DNA from: an uncultured Verrucomicrobiota bacterium
GTDB taxonomy: Bacteria > Verrucomicrobiota > Verrucomicrobiia > Limisphaerales > SXTU01
Direction of reading: 5' to 3'
Length of the DNA stretch: 14,577 nt
NCBI GenBank assembly: GCA_903863315.1
Contig: CAIPBN010000582.1
Location: forward strand, 1 to 14,577
This document shows positions 6,008-13,200 of this stretch, one piece after another (the first letter of the stretch is position 1; every line of letters starts with the position of its first letter). Position numbers and translations under genes: made by a program. The notes under the pieces were generated by a model that searched no databases, was not told where the DNA came from, and was given only the letters and a program-made list of their open reading frames with translations.

Positions 6008-6691
6008 TTACGTGGGTTGCGATTCCACCCAGCGGACGGCGTAGTGGACCAGTTCGGGGCTGGTGGTGAGCTGGAGCTTGGCCTTGATGTTCACGCGGTG
6101 GACTTCCACGGTCTTGACGCTGAGGTGGAGCTGGTCGGCGATTTCCTTCGTGCTGCGGCCCCGGCCGATGAGCTGGAAGACCTCGAACTCGCGGTCGGAG
6201 AGGCTTTCCACCGAACTGGTGGCCTCGGCGGCGCGGCGGCCGGTGAAGGCGTTCATGATGCGCGCGGACATTTTCTCGCTGACGAACACCTTGCCTTCCA
6301 GCACGGCGCGGATGCCGTCCATGATGCGCTTGCCGCCTTCCTGCTTCATCACGTAGCCGCGTGCGCCGGCTCGCAGGACGCGCTCGGCGTAGAGCGATTC
6401 GTCGTGCATGGAGAGGACGAGCGTCGCCAGGCCGGGCGCGAGCGACTGGATGTCCTTGATGGCTTCGAGGCCGCTCTTGCCGGGCAGGGAGATGTCCATG
6501 AGCACAAGGTCTGGCCGGAGCGATTCGATGGCCTGCATGGCTTCGCGGGCGTCGGCCGCCTGGGCGCAGACGGCCAGGTCGGGCTGGGCGGTGATGAGGG
6601 CGGCGAGGCCGTCGCGCATCATCGGGTGGTCGTCCACGATGAGAATGTTCTTCCGCGTGGGGGCGGCGGTTTTCTTTGGCTTCGCTTTCAC
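6008..6691 (-). CDS. NarL/LuxR-family response regulator
   Basis: 227 residues from a GTG at 6691. A longer open frame upstream is antiparallel to nothing but overlaps the kinase gene in another frame and lacks family similarity. The receiver domain spans about 15-130, with acidic pocket D20-D21, phospho-acceptor D66 (LVLMDISLPGKSG), switch S in LVLSMHDES and the conserved lysine in GYVMKQEGG. A LuxR-type helix-turn-helix follows at about 158-215 (LSDREFEVFQLIGRG, STKEIADQLHLSVKTVEVH). The GTG overlaps the kinase TGA as GTGA, so the two are translationally coupled and surely work as a pair. It acts in the cytoplasm as a phosphorylation-dependent DNA-binding regulator. Candidate targets are the divergent operon at 8345 and the conserved blocks at 5870 and 10008. 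Confidence 0.93.
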   Translation of the reverse strand: MKAKPKKTAAPTRKNILIVDDHPMMRDGLAALITAQPDLAVCAQAADAREAMQAIESLRPDLVLMDISLPGKSGLEAIKDIQSLAPGLATLVLSMHDESLYAERVLRAGARGYVMKQEGGKRIMDGIRAVLEGKVFVSEKMSARIMNAFTGRRAAEATSSVESLSDREFEVFQLIGRGRSTKEIADQLHLSVKTVEVHRVNIKAKLQLTTSPELVHYAVRWVESQPT

Positions 6692-8214
6692 GGGGTGGGC
6701 TGGTTTCTGGAAGGGGGTGTGGACTGGTGCACGGAGCAGGCGACGGTGGTGCCATGTTGCTCGCCACGCTGCACGACGACGGAGCCGCCGATCATCCCGG
6801 CGCGGTATTGCATGATGCGCAGGCCCGCGCCGGTGCGGGGTGGCGTGGCCGGGATGCCGACGCCGTTGTCCTTCACGGCGAGGAAGACGCGGTTGGACTG
6901 GGCGGCGAGGCCAATCTCGATGCGCGTGGCGCGGCCGTGCTTGATGGCGTTGCTCACGGCCTCCTGCGCGATGCGGTAGAGGTGTGTGGCGGTGGTGTTG
7001 TCGTGAACCTGCACGGCATGGTCGCAGCGAAAGGAGCAGTTCACGCCGAACATCTTGGTGGTGGCGTGGGCCAGCTCCTGGAGCGCGGACATCAGCCCCT
7101 CGGATTCCAGCACCACGGGGCAAAGCCCATGGGCCAGCATCCGGGTCTGCGTGATGGCCTCGCGGACGTGCGCGGCAATCTGGCCGGCTTGCGCGGAATG
7201 TTTCTTCGACTTGCGGGCCAGCGCCTGCTCCAGCACCTGGCTCATCAGCTCGATGCCGGCTAGCTGCTGGCAGATGCCGTCGTGAAGATCCTGCCCGATG
7301 CGCCGCTGCTCCTGCTCGCTGATGTTGAGGACTTCCTGCTCAAGGCGGCGGCGCTCGGTGATGTCGAGCATCGTGCCGACAATCTTGCGCGTCGGGCCGC
7401 CGTTGAGCACCACCTCGCTGGAACTCAGGATGTGCCGCACCTCGCCGTCCGGGCGGACAATCCGATACTCGAACTTCCACCCGTGTGCGTGCTGGATGCC
7501 CTCCGCGATGGTCGCCCGCACCCGTGCGCGGTCATCAGGATGGACGTGCAGGCTGAAAAACTCGTCCGACAACGGTTCTAGGATTTCCGGCTGCACCCCC
7601 AGGATGTGTAACACCTCGTCGGACCAACTCACTTTCGGAGGCGATGTCAGTTCGATGTCGTAGCCGCCGAGATTGGCGATGTGCTGGGCACGCGCGAGCA
7701 GCGCCTCGCTGCGGCGCAACGCCTCCTCGGTCGCGGCGAGCCGGTGCTCGCGCTCGATTTGCGCCAGCGCACGCTGCACCACGGCGGGAACTAGGTCGAG
7801 GAACTGCGCGTCCTTGACGAGGTAGTCCAGCGCGCCGCGCTTCATCATCTCCACCGCCACGCGCTCGTCGCCCTGGCCGGTGATGACGATGAACGGAACG
7901 GTTCGTTCCGCTGCCTCTAGTTGATTGATGAGCTCGCGGCCTTCGAGATCCTGCAGCTTCAAGTCGAGCAGGAGCAACTTGGGCCGGTGCTGCCCCAGCC
8001 AGACGAGCGCGTCTGCGCCGGAACTGGCGGAAGCAGTGGAGTGGCCGGCGCGCTTGAGCGTGCGCTCGATCAGGCGGGCCAGCCCAAGATCGTCATCCAC
8101 GACAAAGACGGTCGTGGGCGAGGATTCGGGCGGACGAACAGGCACGCGGAGTTCATAACCAGTCTGCTTTCGATTGGGTAGCTCTTCCTCGCCTTCACCC
8201 GCGCAGAGTTCCAT
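6688..8214 (-). CDS. Hybrid histidine kinase REC-PAS-HisKA_3-HATPase (NarX/DesK type, soluble)
   Basis: 508 residues from the ATG at 8214. The longer frame to 8544 runs antisense through the intergenic region and the next gene and is rejected. An N-terminal receiver is at about 35-150 (VVDDD at 38-42, phospho-acceptor D84). A short coiled linker and a PAS domain with PAC tail follow at about 170-290 (VHPDDRARV, EYRIVRPDGEVRHI, GTMLDITERRRLEQE). The HisKA_3 box is EQRRIGQDLHDGICQQL with H311. The ATPase domain has an N box (AQEAVSNAIKHG), DNGVGI and GAGLRIMQYRAGMIGG. There is no membrane segment, so it senses in the cytoplasm or takes phosphoryl input through its own receiver. It partners the LuxR regulator downstream (GTGA overlap). 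Confidence 0.93.
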   Translation of the reverse strand: MELCAGEGEEELPNRKQTGYELRVPVRPPESSPTTVFVVDDDLGLARLIERTLKRAGHSTASASSGADALVWLGQHRPKLLLLDLKLQDLEGRELINQLEAAERTVPFIVITGQGDERVAVEMMKRGALDYLVKDAQFLDLVPAVVQRALAQIEREHRLAATEEALRRSEALLARAQHIANLGGYDIELTSPPKVSWSDEVLHILGVQPEILEPLSDEFFSLHVHPDDRARVRATIAEGIQHAHGWKFEYRIVRPDGEVRHILSSSEVVLNGGPTRKIVGTMLDITERRRLEQEVLNISEQEQRRIGQDLHDGICQQLAGIELMSQVLEQALARKSKKHSAQAGQIAAHVREAITQTRMLAHGLCPVVLESEGLMSALQELAHATTKMFGVNCSFRCDHAVQVHDNTTATHLYRIAQEAVSNAIKHGRATRIEIGLAAQSNRVFLAVKDNGVGIPATPPRTGAGLRIMQYRAGMIGGSVVVQRGEQHGTTVACSVHQSTPPSRNQPTP

Positions 8215-8344
8215 CACGAATTGGACCAGCGATTGGCAATTCGCTTGTATCCCGTTGCCTGTGACGATTGGAGTCTGCGTTGAGTAACAGCCCGCCGACG
8301 CGGGCTCCGGAACGGGAAATGAAACCAACCAGAAGGATCCACCT
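8215..8344. promoter_or_regulatory. Divergent intergenic region between kinase and yqjD-like operon
   Basis: 130 bases separate the two divergent start codons and must hold both promoters. A hairpin AGCCCGC/GCGGGCT (8289-8306, 4-base loop) lies in the leader of the plus-strand operon. A clear ribosome-binding site AAGGA (8333-8337) precedes the ATG at 8345 by about 7 bases. This is stronger than most starts in this window, which suggests high expression. No convincing sigma70 boxes were found. Confidence 0.5.
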
Positions 8345-8641
8345 ATGAATGCCGCCGAAGTGAACACCGACAAGCTGGTCACCGATCTCAAACGAATCGT
8401 CAGCGACTCTGAGCTGCTGCTGCACGATTCAAAAGACGTCGCGGGCGAGAAAGCCCACGAAATGCGCGTGCGCCTGACCGAGGCGATGGAGTCCGCCAAA
8501 CGCGCGTGCCACCGGCTGGAAGAGAAGGCCATCGAGGGTGCCAAGGCCGCCGATCGAACGATCCGCGAGCATCCGTATCAATCCATCGGCGTCGCGTTTG
8601 GCCTGGGCCTGCTCATTGGCGTGCTCGTCACGAGAAAGTGA
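8345..8641 (+). CDS. DUF883 / ElaB-YqjD family membrane-anchored protein
   Basis: 98 residues. A long amphipathic helical part (about 5-75, many E, K, R and A) is followed by HPYQSIGVAFGLGLLIGVLVTRK split here as REHPYQSIGVAFG and LGLLIGVLVTRK. This is the glycine-rich C-terminal anchor typical of ElaB, YqjD and YgaM. In E. coli these proteins sit in the inner membrane by the C-tail, bind ribosomes and rise in stationary phase. It is first in a plus-strand trio with the genes at 8648 and 9013, matching the yqjD-yqjE-yqjK order of Proteobacteria. It has a good ribosome-binding site and is divergent from a sensor kinase. Confidence 0.88.
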   Translation: MNAAEVNTDKLVTDLKRIVSDSELLLHDSKDVAGEKAHEMRVRLTEAMESAKRACHRLEEKAIEGAKAADRTIREHPYQSIGVAFGLGLLIGVLVTRK

Positions 8642-8647
8642 ACGCGC

Positions 8648-9034
8648 ATGAGCGAAGCCACTGAAACCAAACCGGGCGTCTGGGCCTCGCTCAAGCGCGG
8701 TCTCGACGCCCTGCTCGCCACCACCCACAACCGCGTCGAACTGTTCGTCGTCGAGTTGCAGGAGGAGAAGTGCCGGCTGGTCGAAGTCATCGTGTGCGCC
8801 GCCGCCGTGGTGGCGTTGGGCCTCATGTCCCTCTCGCTGGTGACGCTCACCGTTGTTGTGCTTTGCTGGGAGAACGGCCTCCTGGCCGCGCTCGCCAGCC
8901 TCAGCATCGTGTCTCTCATCGGCACCGCCGTGGTCTGGCGTGCCTTGCAGGCGCGCTTGAAGGCCAGAAGCGCGTTCGCCAGCACGCTCGACGAACTCAA
9001 GAAGGACCGCTCATGTTTGGAAACCGAGAACTAG
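8648..9034 (+). CDS. Holin-superfamily-like membrane protein, YqjE-like (PF07332 type)
   Basis: 128 residues, starting 6 bases after the previous stop. A short cytoplasmic helix (WASLKRGLDALLATTHNRVE split as WASLKRGLDALLA and HNRVELFVVELQEEK) precedes two membrane helices at about 46-73 and 78-98. A basic C-terminal tail ends LKKDRSCLETEN. The LLATTHNRVELFVVELQEEK pattern is typical of the YqjE/Phage_holin_3_6 family, which accompanies YqjD-like proteins. The holin name is historical and lytic function is not implied. Its last 22 bases overlap the start of the next gene. Confidence 0.85.
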   Translation: MSEATETKPGVWASLKRGLDALLATTHNRVELFVVELQEEKCRLVEVIVCAAAVVALGLMSLSLVTLTVVVLCWENGLLAALASLSIVSLIGTAVVWRALQARLKARSAFASTLDELKKDRSCLETEN

Positions 9035-9310
9035 CTGAGTGCCAGGCGCGGAGAGCCGGACTGCTCCGGCAAAGCGCAGCGAACCGGCAGGCGCTGGTCG
9101 GGGTGGCGCGGGATCTCCAGCCGGTTGTCGCCTGGGTGGACGTGGGGGTCGCGGTTGCCCGCAAGGTGCGAAGTGCCTTGAGCGCGCTGGCCCCGCTGCT
9201 GTCACTCTGGGGTTCGCGGAAGTCGGAAACCCCCCGGCTTCCTCGGCAAGCTCGCCGGGGCTGTTTCCATTGGGCGCTCACTGGCGGCGCTGTGGAAGAG
9301 CTGGCGTTAA
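9013..9310 (+). pseudogene. YqjK-like small protein, frameshifted at a C6 tract
   Basis: The ATG at 9013 lies inside the end of the preceding gene. The frame reads MFGNRELAECQARRAGLLRQ, with ARDLQPVVAWVDVGVAVARK and LSALAPLLSLWGSRKSET, up to a run of six C at 9230-9235. Beyond it the natural continuation FLGKLAGAVSIGRSLAALWK, then SWR and TAA (9308-9310), lies in another frame. With five C the gene encodes 98 residues, the size of E. coli YqjK (99), as the third member of a yqjD-E-K-like trio. As written, the starting frame instead runs antisense through the next gene to 9834. This may be a sequencing error, a real null allele or slippage control. Its TAA overlaps the stop of the convergent receiver gene within the shared TTAA at 9307-9310. 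Confidence 0.7.
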
Positions 9311-9762
9311 GGCTTGCCGTTGATGTCCGGCACCTGCACGAGCGAGATGAACAGGCCGAGCTGCTTGATGGCCTCGGAGAACTTGTCGTAGTCCACCGGC
9401 TTGACGATGTAGTTGTTGCAGCCCAGCTCGTGGCAGTGCGCGACCTCGCGCGGATCCTCCGTGGTGGTGAGCATGATGGTTGGCAGCTTGCGCAGCCCAA
9501 GGTCTGCCTTCACCTGCCGCAGCACCTCCACGCCGTCCACCTTGGGCATGCGGATGTCGAGCAGCAGCAGATACGCCGTGTCCGTCCGGCGGTGCGGGCC
9601 GGAACCGCGGCAGAAGAGGAAATCGAGGATGGCCTGGCCGTCCTCGAACCGCAGGGTGTTGTTGTTCAGGCCCACGCGCCGGAGGTTCCTCTCGATGAGC
9701 AACGCATGACCGGCGTCATCCTCGGCAATGAGAATCACAACTTCTTTGGTCACGAGCGACAT
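9307..9762 (-). CDS. Stand-alone receiver protein (Rcp1/CheY-like response regulator)
   Basis: 151 residues forming a single receiver domain. The acidic pocket is ILIAEDD (E14-D16), the phospho-acceptor D69 in LLLLDIRMPKVDG, the switch threonine is in PTIMLTTTEDP and the conserved lysine in YIVKPVDY. There is no output domain. The insertion around FLFCRGSGPHRRTDTA is typical of the Rcp1 group, which couples to hybrid or phytochrome-like kinases. The start is supported by GAGGGG six bases upstream of the ATG, one of the few clear Shine-Dalgarno sequences in the window. It converges with the YqjK-like gene. It could exchange phosphoryl groups with the kinase at 6688-8214 or a distant partner. 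Confidence 0.92.
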   Translation of the reverse strand: MSLVTKEVVILIAEDDAGHALLIERNLRRVGLNNNTLRFEDGQAILDFLFCRGSGPHRRTDTAYLLLLDIRMPKVDGVEVLRQVKADLGLRKLPTIMLTTTEDPREVAHCHELGCNNYIVKPVDYDKFSEAIKQLGLFISLVQVPDINGKP

Positions 9763-10012
9763 TCAAGCCCCTCAGTTCGGTGGTGGACAAGCAAGTTCTG
9801 CATTGCCAAGGCTGCGCCCAGCCAGCGCTGCTGACAAGGTTGGAACCGGCCGTCCACCCGCGCGGCGAGGGCATGGGCGCAGCGGGTGGGAAGCAGGCGA
9901 TGCCGCCGTGCGGCGCGCTGGCCCGGTCCCCATAAACCAGGATCGCATTGAAAAGTTCGCCGCTGTTCATGCCCAAGCCGTCCCGGTTGGTGTCGGTCCA
10001 CTTGGTTGTCAT
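9716..10012 (-). CDS. Doubtful small ORF (98 residues) after conserved block B
   Basis: Starts MTTKWTDTNRDGLGMNSGEL, in the same position relative to the conserved block as the ORF at 5874 (MTTRW). Past the first ~40 residues the sequence looks like untranslated DNA (GWAQPWQCRTCLSTTELRG), and the frame overlaps the receiver gene by 47 bases. It may be a decayed paralogue of the small ORF at 5662-5874, a leader peptide or chance. No motif is recognised. The receiver gene's own GAGGGG site lies within it. Confidence 0.25.
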   Translation of the reverse strand: MTTKWTDTNRDGLGMNSGELFNAILVYGDRASAPHGGIACFPPAAPMPSPRGWTAGSNLVSSAGWAQPWQCRTCLSTTELRGLNVARDQRSCDSHCRG

Positions 10013-10106
10013 GGCGGTGAAGCTAGGCAACGCACGAATGGCTGACCATTGGTTGTCTCCCTGAATCGCAATAACCGTCCCGCCTAGCCCGCTAAGGGAA
10101 ACGCCT
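10008..10106 (-). promoter_or_regulatory. Conserved leader block B (second copy at 5870-5968)
   Basis: Gap-free counterpart of block A; 46 of 60 bases match over 10047-10106. Here the palindrome is broken (GCCTAGCC) and a direct repeat GCCTAGCCC occurs instead on each side of GCTAAGGGAAAC. The block stands between the terminator of the giant gene and the start of the receiver gene, so it is a candidate promoter or operator for the latter, with about 245 bases between block and receiver ATG. Confidence 0.55.
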
Positions 10107-10179
10107 AGCCCAAACAAAGCTGAACCTTCTCGTCTTCGGGTGTTCGAGCGGGATGCTTCGTGCTATGCGGCAGAGAAAA

Positions 10180-10219
10180 CGGGCTTCAGCGGGCACACGT
10201 TTTTTGCCGCCGAAGCCCG
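10180..10219 (-). terminator. Probable Rho-independent terminator after the giant secreted-protein gene
   Basis: On the minus strand CGGGCTTC (10219-10212) pairs with GAAGCCCG (10187-10180), followed at once by TTTTCTC. The stem is 8 bp with a long 24-base loop. The overlapping arms AGCGGGC and GCCCGCT (10188-10194 with 10215-10221) can form an alternative 7-bp helix that excludes the first. It lies 40 bases past the stop at 10260. Confidence 0.6.
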
Positions 10220-10259
10220 CTGCAGCCTCACACGAGGCCGCTAGAGCTTGCCCTGGTGC

Positions 10260-13200
10260 TCAGAACGACTCCACCAGCTTGTAGAGCCGCAGGCCAGCGC
10301 CGTTGGCCGCCGGGTCCACGATCTTGAGCGCGCCGTTCTCGATCACCAGCGCGTTGGACAGCAGCGTCCATGCACCGCCGAGATCGCTGGTCACATGCAC
10401 CTCATACCGCGCGGCCCGTTCTGCCGTCACCGGAGTGCCGTCGCTGTTGACCACCACGAGGCGCAACGAACCATCCGCCGCCCGTTCCAGGCCGGCGGCC
10501 TTGAGGCCGGGAGGCAGGATGAGGTTGAAACTGCCACCCACGAAGCTCGCGCCGAGCACGTTTGCGCTCACGTCCGCGACTTCACGAGCCACCGGCGAAT
10601 CACCCGTCACGCTGATGGCCGTGCTGCCGGTGCCCGTGACGTTGAAGGTCAGCGTGATGATGTCGCGCGTGCCGGCGGCGATGCCGGAGCCGGCGGGCAT
10701 GACCAGCACGAGGCCCACGCGACCGGCGGCCGCCTTCGCGTTGTTCACCATCAGGGAGCCACCGTTTGCGCCGCTGCCCACGGTGGCGTTGACGAACGTC
10801 ATTACCGTCGGGTCGAAGCTCAGGCTCAGGATCACGCCCGCTTCGTTTCCCTGCGCGTCGAGTTGGATGCTGACCGTGTTGGCGCGACCGGCGACGAGGT
10901 TACCCCCTGCGACGCGCACCACTCGGCTGCCTGCTGACATACGCGTGCTGCTGGCCGCCAGTGAGGCGGCCTGCAAGGTCGGCCCGCCGGCGGGCGTGGC
11001 GGGGTCCAAGCCCGCTGCGTAGCGCAGCGTCTGGACGAGGTCAATGAGCGTCACCCGCCCGTCACCCAGCGTGCCGCGCGGCGCACAGTCGGCGCGCTGG
11101 AATTCGCCATTGGCAGCAAAGTCCGTGATCACATCCCACCCCGCCACAAACCGGGTGAGCTGCACCGCGTCGCTCACCGTCACCGCGCCACTGCCGGTCG
11201 TGCGCGGGGCGACATCGCCCTCCAGCGGCGGCACCGCGATGATGGTCACGGAGCCGGGCACGTAGCTCACATGCGGGATGGCGCTCGCGTTCGTGTCGGA
11301 CACCTGCTGCATAATCACCGCGCTGCTGAAACTGATCGGCGTGTTTGTGGGGGCCGTGCCGATGGGAGCCTGGAAGGACAGCCGCACCATCACGTTGGTG
11401 CCGGCGGTAAAGTTGGAGCCGGCGGGTTTGGTGACGATGATGCCCACGTTGTTCATCATCCCCCCATAAGGCTCGCTCCAATTCAGAGTCAATCCGCTCC
11501 CAGGTTCCACCGCCATGCTCATGAAGACCAACCGCGGCCGGTCGTAGGTGACCGTGAACGACAGACCGCCTTCATTGCCAATCCCGGCCAGACTGATAGG
11601 CACCTCGACGGTCGTGCCGGCGATCACGGTGGGTGACTCGCTCACGAATATCTTCACCGAGGCAAATGTGATGGTGAAGGTCTGCCAGCCGCTGGTGTCA
11701 GCGCCGCCGTTGGCCGTGCCACCATTGTCAACGACCCGCACGCCAACTGTGATCACGCCGGACGCGGTAGGCTCGGGAGTGAACTCCAGCGTGCCGTCGG
11801 CCAGGAGCACCGGCTGGTCTATGAACAAAGCGGGGTTACTGTTGGTCCGCTCGAACGTGATCGTCTGGCCCGCTTCATTCGCCGGACCGGCCGAGCGGTT
11901 CATCACCCAGTTGGGCCGCACGACGACACCGCCGTCACCCGGAAACACCGTCACGTTCATGCTGCTCAAGCTGAAGCTCGGCGCGTCGTTCACCGGCGTG
12001 ACGATGATCGTGAAGGTCTGCGGCGCGGAATTACTCACGCCGGGCGCGCCGCCATTGTCCACGGCGATGACGGTCACAATGGCCGAGCCGTTGGCGTTCG
12101 TGGCGGGCGTGAAGGTGAGCGTGCCGTTGGCCGCAATCGCGGGCTGCACGAGGAAGAGCGCGTTGTTGTCATTCGTGACGTTGAAGCTGATCGCTTGCGA
12201 AGCCGCCTCGGACAAACCAGCGCTGATGTTCCGGGCCATGCCCACCAAGGTCTGCGGTCCCGCGTCTTCCAGCACCGTGACCTGCGGACTGCCAGTGGCG
12301 TCGGCCAGCGCGACAGAATGGTAATAGCCGGCACTGACGGCCACCACCCCGCTCAGACCGACGGGCACGCTCGTCTGTCCCTCTTGGTTGCGGCCCCATG
12401 CGACCACGGTTCCGTCCGCCTTGAGCGCCAGGTTGTGCTCGCCGTTCGCCGTGATGGCCATGACGCCGGCTAGTCCCACCGGCACTTCACTAAGCCCGGT
12501 CCCGGTGTTGCCGCTGCCGAACGTGTTGCGTCCCCAAGCCACGACCGTTCCATCGGACTTCAACGCCAGCGCGTGCTGCCCACCGGCGGCGATGGCCACG
12601 ACATTGCTCAATCCCGCCGGCACCTCGGTCTCGTGATAGGTGTTCTCCCCCCACGCGGCCACCGTGCCGTCATTGAGTAGCGCCAGACTGAACTCGTGGC
12701 CGGCCTCCACCGCCACCACCCCGTTCAAGCCCGGTGGCACGGTGGCCTGCCCGACATTGTTGGCTCCCCAAGCCACCACCGTTCCATCGTTCCGCAAGGC
12801 CAGGTTGTGATAGACCCCGGCGGAAATGGCCACGACCCGGTTCAGGCCAGCGGGCACATCCGCCTGACCCAATTGGTTTCGTCCCCACGCGACGACCGTC
12901 CCATCGCTCTTCAGCGCGAGACTGTGGTCGCCGCCAGCGACCACGGCCACCACGCTGTTCAACCCACCTGGAACCGTTGCTTGACCGAAGTCATTCCGCC
13001 CCCACGCGACCACGGTCGCGTCAGCCTTCAGCGCCAAGGTGTGATCCGCGTTGGCGGACAGGCCCACCGCCCGCAGCGGCGCGCCCGGCACGGTGATCTG
13101 GCCATAGTTGTTTTTGCCCCACGCGACGACGATCCCCTCCCTACCCGACGGCGAGAGCGAGAAACCCGGCGCGTCATTCACCGGCGTGACCGTCATCGTC

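Noticed and set aside
6692..7123. Long upstream extension of the LuxR regulator
   Set aside because: It lies inside the kinase coding region in another frame. The GTG at 6691 overlaps the kinase stop and directly precedes the receiver domain.
8234..8260. Possible third, weak copy of the conserved leader block before the yqjD-like operon
   Set aside because: Only about half of 24 bases match in an ungapped alignment, which is near chance for scattered matches at this composition.
8215..8544. N-terminal extension of the histidine kinase to a start at 8544
   Set aside because: It would overlap the divergent DUF883 gene and its leader in antisense, and its serine-rich sequence has no family similarity. 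The ATG at 8214 fits the receiver domain boundary.
9311..9834. Continuation of the YqjK-like starting frame beyond the C6 tract
   Set aside because: It runs antisense through the receiver gene. The YqjK-like ending lies in another frame and stops at 9310.
12291..13136. Regular 117-bp spacing considered as a CRISPR-like or satellite array
   Set aside because: The period is a whole number of codons and the units translate to clear RCC1 repeats within one frame.
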